From contig NZ_WJII01000001.1 of NCBI RefSeq assembly GCF_009649635.1, positions 496,001 through 560,000 on the forward strand: 64,000 nucleotides of DNA, given 5' to 3'. Position 1 is the stretch's first letter, and the number at the start of each line of letters is the position of its first letter. The DNA comes from Microbacterium sp. SYP-A9085 (lineage in GTDB: Bacteria; Actinomycetota; Actinomycetes; Actinomycetales; Microbacteriaceae). The notes under the pieces were generated by a model. That model worked only from the letters and a program-made list of their open reading frames with translations. It did no database searches and was not told where the DNA came from. A program made the translations under genes and the position numbers. Positions 34,538 to 42,558 of this stretch are shown in pieces.

Positions 34538-34963
34538 ATGAACGAGACCGGTTCGCTCCCGCTGCCGCACGCGGCCTCCGCCTGCCCGGAGTGCTTCGTC
34601 GAGCTGCAGCGCGACCGCGACTGGTGGCAGGCGCGGCCGGCCGGCTCACGTCTGGTCGGGCTCGTCGTCGCGCGGGAGGACATGCCGTCGATCATCCAGC
34701 AGCGCGAGGACCTGACCCGGTTCGGCGTCCCGATCGAGGGGTTCCGGCATCCCGCACCGGAGACGCTGGAGTCGTGGGAGGAGCGGCTTGTCCGCCTGTT
34801 CGGGACGCTGCGCCGCGGAGATGTGCTCGTGGTCGCCAGCATCCACGCGCTCGGACGCGACATCGACGAGGAGACCCGCACAGTGGCGGCGCTGCATCGC
34901 CGCGGCGTGGTCGTGAAGGTGCTCAGCCATGAGGGGCGGCACCTTTTCGACACCGGGCGCTAA
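34538..34963 (+). CDS. Small resolvase-domain-like protein lacking the catalytic serine and DNA-binding domain
   Basis: 141 residues. From about 38 to 125 the sequence follows the serine-recombinase N-terminal fold: 'LVGLVVARED' in place of the usual 'GYARVST', 'QREDLTRFGVP', 'LRRGDVLVVASIHALGRDIDEETRTVAALHRRGVVVKVLS'. The nucleophile Ser of the ARVS motif is absent, there is no C-terminal HTH, and an N-terminal 'CPEC' pair is added. It is therefore unlikely to recombine DNA; a regulatory or DNA-damage role is pure speculation. Its TAA overlaps the convergent ABC ATPase TAG by 3-4 nt. The start has AT-rich 'ACAATAGAGGG' upstream rather than a clear SD. Confidence 0.6.
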   Translation: MNETGSLPLPHAASACPECFVELQRDRDWWQARPAGSRLVGLVVAREDMPSIIQQREDLTRFGVPIEGFRHPAPETLESWEERLVRLFGTLRRGDVLVVASIHALGRDIDEETRTVAALHRRGVVVKVLSHEGRHLFDTGR

Positions 34964-35637
34964 TTCTCCGGTGCCGTCTGCGCGAGGCGACCGTCGTGGA
35001 GTTCGAGGACGCGGTCGGCGCGTGCCAGCATTGCGGGGTCGTGCGTCGCCACCACCGCCGCCGTGCCCTGATCATGGACGAGCCGGGCGATCAGCTCCAT
35101 GATCTGCGCGCCGGTCTCGGAGTCCAGCTGTCCGGTCGGCTCGTCCGCCAGCAGCACCGCCGGCGCGGCCACCAGGGCGCGGGCGATCGCCACCCGCTGC
35201 TGCTGTCCACCGGAGAGCTCGGCCGGTCGCTGGCGGATATGATCGGCCAGACCCACGGCGTCCAGAGCCGCCGCGACACGTCGCTCCCGCTCCGACGCCG
35301 GCACGCGCCGGATCCGCAGCGGCACCTCCACGTTCTCTGCCGCGGACAGGATCGGCACCAGCCCGAACCCCTGGAAGACCGACGCCACGCGCACGCCGAG
35401 CGATGCCTGCCCGTCGCGGCCGTACAGGTCCGTCCCGTCGATGTGCACGGTGCCGGCGGTGGGGGCGTCCAGTCCGCCGAGCATCGTGAGCAGCGTGGTC
35501 TTGCCGGCCCCCGACCGGCCGCGGACCGCGACGAGCTCGCCGGCGGCGACGGCGAGGTCGACTCCGCGGACGGCGGCCACCTCTCCCGCGGGCGTCCGAT
35601 AGGTGCGGACCAGTCCGACGGCCTCGAGCACGGTCAT
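34960..35637 (-). CDS. ABC transporter ATP-binding protein (LolD/MacB type)
   Basis: 225-residue ATPase. Walker A '[11 protein letters not shown]' (about 40-50), Q-loop '[17 protein letters not shown]', signature '[15 protein letters not shown]', Walker B '[16 protein letters not shown]' and H-loop '[10 protein letters not shown]'. This pattern is that of ATPases serving FtsX-type permeases, which extrude lipids, peptides or antibiotics or signal mechanically to the outer face. It overlaps the second ATPase gene by 4 nt and ends the four-gene operon. Two different ATPases with two permeases suggest a heteromeric transporter. Confidence 0.9.
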   Translation of the reverse strand: MTVLEAVGLVRTYRTPAGEVAAVRGVDLAVAAGELVAVRGRSGAGKTTLLTMLGGLDAPTAGTVHIDGTDLYGRDGQASLGVRVASVFQGFGLVPILSAAENVEVPLRIRRVPASERERRVAAALDAVGLADHIRQRPAELSGGQQQRVAIARALVAAPAVLLADEPTGQLDSETGAQIMELIARLVHDQGTAAVVATHDPAMLARADRVLELHDGRLAQTAPEN

Positions 35638-36530
35638 GACGCGTCCTCCTCGGATGCAGCCGATCCGGGCCGCACCTCGATCCGGTCGGCGCGCAGCGAC
35701 AGCCGCACCCGATCGCGCAGCTCGAGCGCGTCGACGTACTCGGTCGGCAGCTGCATCCGTCCCGCACGGTCCAGCACCGCATATTCGGCGGCGGTGCGGA
35801 CCTGGCGGCCCGCCTCGTCGGTCCGCGTCGTGCGCAGCGTCTCGGTGGCGGTGCGTCCGTCGCGGATGCGCACCGTTCGATCGACGTGCTCGGCGACCGC
35901 GGGATCGTGGGTGACGACGAGCGTCGTCACGGCGTGCTCCCGGTTCACCGCCTCCATCGCGGCCAGCACTTCCGCGCCGGTGACCTCGTCGAGCTCACCG
36001 GTGGGCTCATCGGCCAACAGCACCCGGGGCGCGTTGGCGAGAGCGACCGCGATCGCGACCCGCTGCTTCTGCCCACCGGACAGCTGCGCGGGGCGCCGGT
36101 CCGCGACCTCCGCGACGCCGAGCAGGTCCAGCAGGTCGCGGGCCCGCGCCGCGCGGCGGCGACGCTCGATCACCCCGGCCACCGCGAACACCATGCCGAT
36201 GTTCTCGCGGGCGGTCAGGTACGGCAGGAGGTTCCGGCCGGACTGCTGCCACACGAAGCCGACGCACCGGCGCCGGTATTCGAGCCGCTCGCGGCCGCGC
36301 ATCGCCACGACGTCGTGCCCGGCCACGCGTGCGCGGCCGGCGCTGGGCGTGTCCGACCCGGACAGGATGTTCAGCAGAGTCGACTTGCCGGATCCGGACG
36401 CGCCGACCAGCGCCACCATCTCGCCCCGCTGCACGCTCAGATCGAGTCCCTGCAGGGCCTGCACCTCCACCCCCTGCGCGGTATAGATGCGCACCAGCGC
36501 CTCACATGCTATTTCCGGCGCGTCAGCCAC
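35634..36530 (-). CDS. ABC ATPase with C-terminal AbrB-like extension
   Basis: 298 residues. Residues 1-225 are a MacB/LolD-type ATPase: Walker A 'GASGSGKSTLLN' (43-54), signature 'LSGGQKQRVAIAVAL', Walker B '[16 protein letters not shown]', H-loop 'VVTHDP'. Residues about 250-290 ('YAVLDRAGRMQLPTEYVDALELRDRVRLSLRADRIEV') look like a single SpoVT/AbrB-type swapped-hairpin half, unusual on an ATPase. GTG start has a strong SD (GGAGGA). The extension could dimerise the ATPase or bind DNA; which is unknown. It overlaps the companion ATPase by 4 nt. Confidence 0.85.
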   Translation of the reverse strand: MADAPEIACEALVRIYTAQGVEVQALQGLDLSVQRGEMVALVGASGSGKSTLLNILSGSDTPSAGRARVAGHDVVAMRGRERLEYRRRCVGFVWQQSGRNLLPYLTARENIGMVFAVAGVIERRRRAARARDLLDLLGVAEVADRRPAQLSGGQKQRVAIAVALANAPRVLLADEPTGELDEVTGAEVLAAMEAVNREHAVTTLVVTHDPAVAEHVDRTVRIRDGRTATETLRTTRTDEAGRQVRTAAEYAVLDRAGRMQLPTEYVDALELRDRVRLSLRADRIEVRPGSAASEEDAS

Positions 36531-36546
36531 GGTGTCCTCCTCCGGA

Positions 36547-39258
36547 TCACGTCTCGCCCTCCTCGTCGATACGTCGCAACGCCATCGCCGCCGTCACCCG
36601 CGCCGCCACCGCGGCGGCTGCAGCGACCGCGGCGACGGCGACGAGCAGGAAGCCGCCGCCGACGGCCCACGGCATCCACGCCGGCACCAGGATCGCCGGC
36701 TGCGCGCTGCCGCCCACGAACCGGGTCAGGTCTACCCCGGACAGCAGCAGCGGCGACAGCGCCCAGCCGGCGACCATGCCCACCGGCAGGGCCAGCAGCA
36801 GCGCGGGCCCCACCTCCCAGGCGGCGAGCGGCAGTCCGCGGCGGCGCGGATAGCCCAGAGCGGCGAGCAGCCCGAGGACACGCCCGCGCTCGGGCGCCCC
36901 CCGCAGCAGCGTCATGGATGCCGACAGGACCAGCAGTACCACGACCGCGGCCAGAGCCGCCCACAGCGACAGCCGCACCGTCTGCAGGGCCGGATCGTCG
37001 GCGATGTCGGCGGCCACCTGCGCCGGGACGACCGCGGCAGCACCGGCGCCGACGGCTGCGGTCGCGGCGGATGCCACCGCGACGGCATCCGCGTCGGACT
37101 CCAGCGCCACCAGCAGGGTGTGCACGGTCGCCGTGGGACCGATGAGCCGCGGGGCATTCACCCGGTCGACGACGATCCAGCGGGAGGTGGACGCGAACGC
37201 GAGCGAAGCCGCCGTGCCGAGCACGTGCACGCCGGTGCCGTGGATCTCGAGGCTACCGTCGCCGACCGACCGGGCCACGGCCTCCGACGCCACGGCCGGC
37301 ACGTCCTCGCCGTCGGTGCCGCGGACGCCGCCGGGCAGCCGGAGCGCACCCGGTATGCCGTGCTGCACGGCCGCGAACTCAGCCGGGTCGACCGCAAGGA
37401 CGGTCACCGTCATCCACTGCGCGGTGCCGCGCGCAGGAACCTGTACGTCGGCGTAGACCGGGGCGACGGTGCGCACGCCCGGGATGGCGCGGACGGCGGC
37501 GATCGCCTCCGCTCCCACCTGCGAAGCGGTCACGCGCAGGTCGGCGCCGGTCCGGCTCTGAGCGGTGGACTGGATGCCGGCGGCCACGGTCGCCGATGCG
37601 ACGCCAGCGAACAGAGCGGTGGCCAGGCACACGAGCGATGCGAGGACCGGGATGACCGGGAGGGTGCGGCCGCGCGCGGCGTGGGCGGGGCCCAGCACGG
37701 CCATCACGCCGCGGTCGCGCAGCATGAGCCGTCCCACCCCCCGGATCGCGGGCGGGACCAGACGGAGGACCAGGATGCATCCGACCGCGAAGACCGCGAC
37801 GGGGGCGGCCAGCAGCACGGGTGCGGCGTCCGCCCGGGGGTCGGACCGGGCGACGGCGGCGACGAGGATCGCACCGGCCCCCAGAGCGATCCCACCCTCG
37901 ATGAACAGACGTCGGCGGCGGACGGGGCCGTCGCCGACACCGAGGTCGATCCGGGCGATGCGCGCGGCCGCCGACACACCGGCGAACATCGCCGCCAGGG
38001 CGGGGGCGACCGCCGCGAGGGCGGGCACCGCGAGAGAGACCGGGCCGGCCCACCCGGTCGTGACGGCCGCCGCGAACGCTCCGGCGCCCGCACCGATCAT
38101 CCCGAGGATCAGGCCCTCGCCCGACAGCAGTGCCCTCAGGCGGCCGACCGACGCGCCACGAGCTCGGGCCAGGCGCACGATGCCGCGCCGACGGAAGGTC
38201 AGCATCCGTCCCGTCATGGCGATCGCCGCGATGGCGACGGTCAGCGGGCCGATCGCGACGAGCGCGACGAGCGCACCCATCGCATCGCCGCGTGCGGCTC
38301 CCGCCTCGAGCAGCTGCGGCGCCGAGCTGCGGAAGCTGAGGGCCTGCGTGAACCAGCTCGCGGCGCGGACATCGAACGACAGCGGCGTGGCGGCGAACCC
38401 GCGCAGCTGCGCGGCCAGCGCCGCCGCCTCGGGCCCGTCGATGCGATCGGTGCGAAGCGGCATCCACGTCGTCGTCCCGGCGTCGCTCACCCACGGGCCC
38501 AGCCCCGGCAGCAGCTGCGGCGCGGCGTACGCCATCGCCAAGTGGATGGGGTTGCCCAGACCGGTCTGCTCGATGTCGGGGTACAGCCCGGTGCGCTGAT
38601 GCCGCCAGGCCGCATCCGCGGCATCCCGCGCCTCGTAGATCCCGGACAGCACGACGGTCATCGGGTCGGACGGATAGCGCACTGTCCGGCGCTCCCCGAC
38701 CGGCCAGGCCAGCACATCGGCCGCCTCCCGTGACAGCGCTATCTGCACGACCCGCGCGCCGTCGCCGACCGGCCGCGGGAGGGCGCCGTCGACGATGTGG
38801 ATGCGCGACGCGTACAGCGGGTCGAGGGTGATCTCGATCCTGTTGGCGGGTCGCGGGGATCCGTCCTCCGGGCTGGCGGCGGTCCCGTCGAGGGTGATGT
38901 ACACCTGCGGGTCGCCGAGCACACCGTGCAGCGGCTGCGGCAGCCGGTCGTGGACGCGCCGCAGCTGCGACACGGTGCCTCCCCACGTGTCGGCGAGGTG
39001 GCCGAGCCCGGCGTCGGCGGAGCCGCCCCCCGCGGTCGGCAGTCCCCGCACCTTCGCGGTGGGGTCGAGCACGTCGGCCCGCAGTCCGCTGAGCGCTCGG
39101 TGCACGGTGGCCGTGCGAGCGTCGTCGAGAACAGCGGGGAGCGCTGCCCCTGCAAACGACACGAGGGCGACGAGCACGGCCACGACCGTCGACGCGACCG
39201 GCGCCGTGGCCGCGGCACGCAGGACGACGCGGATGCCACCGGCCCGTCGCGCGCTCAC
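36547..39258 (-). CDS. FtsX-like ABC permease
   Basis: 903-residue membrane protein with the duplicated FtsX/MacB permease plan: an N-terminal helix (about 18-38), a large extracytoplasmic region (to about 310), three helices (about 320-440), more helices around a short middle section, a second extracytoplasmic domain (about 545-720) and C-terminal helices (about 750-890). GTG start at 39258 overlaps the upstream permease stop. Partner of the two ATPases below it and of the permease above it. Substrate unknown; absence of a two-component system next door gives no hint of peptide-antibiotic sensing. Confidence 0.82.
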   Translation of the reverse strand: MSARRAGGIRVVLRAAATAPVASTVVAVLVALVSFAGAALPAVLDDARTATVHRALSGLRADVLDPTAKVRGLPTAGGGSADAGLGHLADTWGGTVSQLRRVHDRLPQPLHGVLGDPQVYITLDGTAASPEDGSPRPANRIEITLDPLYASRIHIVDGALPRPVGDGARVVQIALSREAADVLAWPVGERRTVRYPSDPMTVVLSGIYEARDAADAAWRHQRTGLYPDIEQTGLGNPIHLAMAYAAPQLLPGLGPWVSDAGTTTWMPLRTDRIDGPEAAALAAQLRGFAATPLSFDVRAASWFTQALSFRSSAPQLLEAGAARGDAMGALVALVAIGPLTVAIAAIAMTGRMLTFRRRGIVRLARARGASVGRLRALLSGEGLILGMIGAGAGAFAAAVTTGWAGPVSLAVPALAAVAPALAAMFAGVSAAARIARIDLGVGDGPVRRRRLFIEGGIALGAGAILVAAVARSDPRADAAPVLLAAPVAVFAVGCILVLRLVPPAIRGVGRLMLRDRGVMAVLGPAHAARGRTLPVIPVLASLVCLATALFAGVASATVAAGIQSTAQSRTGADLRVTASQVGAEAIAAVRAIPGVRTVAPVYADVQVPARGTAQWMTVTVLAVDPAEFAAVQHGIPGALRLPGGVRGTDGEDVPAVASEAVARSVGDGSLEIHGTGVHVLGTAASLAFASTSRWIVVDRVNAPRLIGPTATVHTLLVALESDADAVAVASAATAAVGAGAAAVVPAQVAADIADDPALQTVRLSLWAALAAVVVLLVLSASMTLLRGAPERGRVLGLLAALGYPRRRGLPLAAWEVGPALLLALPVGMVAGWALSPLLLSGVDLTRFVGGSAQPAILVPAWMPWAVGGGFLLVAVAAVAAAAAVAARVTAAMALRRIDEEGET

Positions 39259-41942
39259 GACACGCCTCCGACCGCTGCGGCGGCCGTCAGCGCCGGCCCC
39301 AGCCACACCGCGACCGCGAGTCCCGCGGCGACGCCGCAGACCACGGCGAACGCACCGGCACCGCCCAGCTCGAGGACCGCGGTGACGCGCATCCGCGCGG
39401 CGGTGAAGCCGAACGCTCGCAGCGGCACAGCCTCATCGCGGCGGGCGCCGACCACGCCCACGGTGACGGCCGCGAACGCCACCAGCGCCAGCACGGCGAC
39501 GACGCCGGCGCCTGCGGCCGCCAGCCCCAACACCGGTCCGATGACGGCGGCGGTCCCGACCGCGTCGGCGGTGAGCACGCGCACCGGCTGCTCGGCGACG
39601 GCGCGCAGCACTGCCGCCGCTACGGGGATGTCCGTCGTGTCGGCCCACAGCTCGCCCGCGGCGGGGACCGATCCGCCGGCCTGAAGCGCCCGGGCCACGA
39701 GGACGTCGAGGTCCACGGCTACGCCGGGAACCGTGCCGATGCCGGGGAGCCAGTCGCGCACGGCGACCACGCGTCCGGCGAGCGGCTGGGCGAGGGTGCC
39801 CAAGCCCACCGAGACCGACGCGCCCGGCGTGAGCGCGAGCCGCTCGGCGAGGGAGCGCGTGACGACGACCGGCGCCTCTTCGGTAAGGCCCGTGACGGTC
39901 AGCCCGCGTGCACGGCCGGACGGAGGGTCGACCGTCAGCGAGAGCGGCGTGGAGATGCCGCGGACGGCGACCTGCACGCCGACGGTTCCCGGTGCGGACG
40001 CCGCGGACACCTCGACGGCGGCGAGCGAGAGCCCCGCCGGCACGTCGGCGCGCAGGCGGTGCGGCTTCCCGTCGACCCGGGCGACGCCGACCTCCTGCGT
40101 GCGAGCGGCACCGTCCCGGTCGACGAGCCACGCCGATACCGTGAGCATCCCGCCCGGCCAGCCGCCGGCTTGAGCCATCGCAGCGGCCACCGTCAGGTCC
40201 ACGGCCCCGTCCAGTGCGAGCGGTAGCGCCGGGCCGAGCTCGCTGGCGGACACGTCCGCCCCGGCGCCCAGCCGAGGCGCCGCGAGCCCGACCAGCGTCG
40301 CGGGTACGTCCCCCGCCGTCGCCGGCGAGACGAAAGCCGCAGCGGCGTGGATGCCGGGCACCGCCGCCGCCGAGACGGCGGGATGCCCTGCGTCGACGAT
40401 CGGCGAGCGATCGTACACGGCGCGCACGTCGGCGCCGACGGCGTGGCGGACATCCGCCTCGACGATCGCCGCGGTGCGCGCGGTCGCCGACAGTGCGAAC
40501 GCGAGACCGCCGGCGGCCAGGCTCAGACTGAGCACACCCGCGACGACGACGGCCGACTGCCGTGCGACGCGGCGCAGTGCCAGCGTCGGGGAGAGGGAGC
40601 GGCCGCGGCTGACCGCCCTCTCGGTGATCATGGCACAGGGCCCCGCCAGCAGCGCGGAGGCCAGCGCCGCGGCGATGAGCGTCAGCGCGGGGGCCGCCGC
40701 GGCGGCGGCATCCGCCTGCGCGTCGCGCAGGAGTCCGGAGGTGAGCAGCTGCGCCACGGCGACGACGGCGAGCACGACGGTCAGGGCGAGAGCACCCGCG
40801 ATACCGGCGAGAGCGCGGCGGCCGACATCGCCGCGGGGCCGGGGCGTGGCCAGCGATCCGGCCGCCATGACGGTGGTGACGAGCACGGCCGCCACGACGG
40901 CTACGATCCCGGGGATGCCGAGCGCCGCGCCCAGATCCGCTCCGACGGCGAGCGCAGCGCCCGAGGCGGACACCGCGGCGGCCAACACGACGGCGCCGGC
41001 GATCCCCGCCGTCTCGGTGACGACGGCGGTGCGGGAGACACCGCGCGCTCGCAGGACGAGGATGTCGCCGGCGCGCCGGCGTCCCCCCGCATGGCCCAGC
41101 ACGCCGAGGGCCAGCAGACCGACGGCGACCACCAGTGCCAGCGGCACGCCCAGCATGCCTCGCGCGACGGCGGCGGCCGACGCGGCGCGCGTGAGGGTGG
41201 CATCCCACCCGCCGGTGATCCGGCCGCCGAGTCCCTCGATGTCGTCGAGCGCCGCCTGCAATCGGACGATGCCGGCGCGGTACCCGGAGATATCGGCGGC
41301 GGTCACCCGGTCGGCGGCGCTGACCGTCCACCGAGCGCGGGCGCCGGTCCGGGTGACGAGCGACTCCTCGGCGACGAACGGGCCCACCGCGCCACCCTGT
41401 CGTCCGGAGGCGACGGCGGGGACCCCCGCCCAAGCTGTGGCCGCGGCATCCGTCGCCTGCCATACGCCGGTGACGACCACCCGCGTGCCGCCGACGGTCA
41501 GGGCATCGCCGACGGCGATACCCGACCGCGCGGCGGCGGGCGCGGCGACGGCGATCTCGGCGTCATCGCTCGGCCAGGCGCCGGCGAGCAGTACGGCGTG
41601 ATCGGCGATGCCGTCGTCGGTCAGGAGCAGGACCGAGCCGATCACGGTGTCCGCGGTGGCCGTGGCCTGCAGCGTGCGCACGACGGTGACGGCGGTGCCA
41701 CGGAAGGAGCGGGCCACCGCCGTGTCGACCGCTCGCCGCGCGTGGGAATCCGCGGGGGCGTCCACGACGATGCTGCGATCGGCGGGGTCGGCGTGGGCGA
41801 CGAGCCGGGCGGTCCCGTCGTCGACGAACCGTTCGGCCAGGACCGCACTGACCGCGAGCGTGCCGCCGAGCATCGCCGTCACCGCGAGGAGCGCCACGAG
41901 CTGGCCCGCGCATCGCGCGGCCCGTCGGGTGGCGAACAGCAT
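39255..41942 (-). CDS. FtsX-like ABC permease, paralogous partner
   Basis: 895-residue Ala/Val-rich permease of the same architecture: a first helix (about 12-35), an extracytoplasmic domain to about 260, helix groups at about 265-285, 310-365, 385-450 and 480-500, a second extracytoplasmic domain (about 505-760) and three closing helices with 'ARRDEAVPLRAFGFTAARMR' between them (the conserved FtsX cytoplasmic loop). SD GGAAGGA supports ATG 41942. It overlaps the next permease by 4 nt. The pair probably forms a heterodimeric channel. Starts 30 nt after the DNA glycosylase gene, so may be read through from it. Confidence 0.82.
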   Translation of the reverse strand: MLFATRRAARCAGQLVALLAVTAMLGGTLAVSAVLAERFVDDGTARLVAHADPADRSIVVDAPADSHARRAVDTAVARSFRGTAVTVVRTLQATATADTVIGSVLLLTDDGIADHAVLLAGAWPSDDAEIAVAAPAAARSGIAVGDALTVGGTRVVVTGVWQATDAAATAWAGVPAVASGRQGGAVGPFVAEESLVTRTGARARWTVSAADRVTAADISGYRAGIVRLQAALDDIEGLGGRITGGWDATLTRAASAAAVARGMLGVPLALVVAVGLLALGVLGHAGGRRRAGDILVLRARGVSRTAVVTETAGIAGAVVLAAAVSASGAALAVGADLGAALGIPGIVAVVAAVLVTTVMAAGSLATPRPRGDVGRRALAGIAGALALTVVLAVVAVAQLLTSGLLRDAQADAAAAAAPALTLIAAALASALLAGPCAMITERAVSRGRSLSPTLALRRVARQSAVVVAGVLSLSLAAGGLAFALSATARTAAIVEADVRHAVGADVRAVYDRSPIVDAGHPAVSAAAVPGIHAAAAFVSPATAGDVPATLVGLAAPRLGAGADVSASELGPALPLALDGAVDLTVAAAMAQAGGWPGGMLTVSAWLVDRDGAARTQEVGVARVDGKPHRLRADVPAGLSLAAVEVSAASAPGTVGVQVAVRGISTPLSLTVDPPSGRARGLTVTGLTEEAPVVVTRSLAERLALTPGASVSVGLGTLAQPLAGRVVAVRDWLPGIGTVPGVAVDLDVLVARALQAGGSVPAAGELWADTTDIPVAAAVLRAVAEQPVRVLTADAVGTAAVIGPVLGLAAAGAGVVAVLALVAFAAVTVGVVGARRDEAVPLRAFGFTAARMRVTAVLELGGAGAFAVVCGVAAGLAVAVWLGPALTAAAAVGGVS

Positions 41943-41972
41943 GCAGATCCTTCCGTGGCCCGCGCGCGGGCG

Positions 41973-42554
41973 CTAGTGCGCGCGCCAGCACCCTTCCACG
42001 TGGTCGTCGACCATTCCCGATGACTGCATGAGCGCGTAGAGGGTCGTCGGGCCGACGAAGCGGAAACCGCGACGGCGCAGCGCGGCGCTCATCGCCGTGG
42101 ATTCGGGAGTGACCGCGGGGATGTCGGCGAAGCCGGACGGACGAGGCCTGCCCGGCGGCGGCGCGAACGACCACATCAGGGCGTCCAGTTCGCCGTCGTC
42201 CATCTCTGTCACGAGGCGTGCGTTGCCGATCGTGGCCTCGATCTTCGCGCGATTGCGGATGATCCCGGCATCCGTCATCAGGCGCTCCACATCGTCGTGC
42301 CCGAATGCGGCGACGACGGCCGGGTCGAACCCCGCGAACACCTCGCGGAACCGGGGGCGCTTGCGCAGGATGGTGATCCACGACAGCCCGGCCTGGAACC
42401 CCTCGAGGGCGAGCTTCTCGTACAGCGCGCGGTCGCCGTGCAGCGGCGTGCCCCACTCCTCGTCGTGGTAGCGGGCGTACTCGGCGTCGCCGGCCGCCCA
42501 CCGGCAGCGGGCGCGGCGGTCCGCACCGGTCACGACATCAGCGCTGCGCGTCAC
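41973..42554 (-). CDS. tag: DNA-3-methyladenine glycosylase I
   Basis: 193-residue base-excision enzyme that removes 3-methyladenine from alkylated DNA. Conserved parts: 'RCRWAAGDAEYARYHDEEWGTPLHGD' with Cys and His zinc ligands, 'LYEKLALEGFQAGLSWITIL', 'NRAKIEATIGNA', 'GFRFVGPTTLYALMQSSGMVDDHVEGC' giving the C-terminal His/Cys ligands. GTG start at 42554 is only 4 nt from the stop of the acyl-CoA oxidase gene and has no strong SD of its own, so translation is probably coupled. Confidence 0.95.
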   Translation of the reverse strand: MTRSADVVTGADRRARCRWAAGDAEYARYHDEEWGTPLHGDRALYEKLALEGFQAGLSWITILRKRPRFREVFAGFDPAVVAAFGHDDVERLMTDAGIIRNRAKIEATIGNARLVTEMDDGELDALMWSFAPPPGRPRPSGFADIPAVTPESTAMSAALRRRGFRFVGPTTLYALMQSSGMVDDHVEGCWRAH

Positions 42555-42558
42555 CCGG

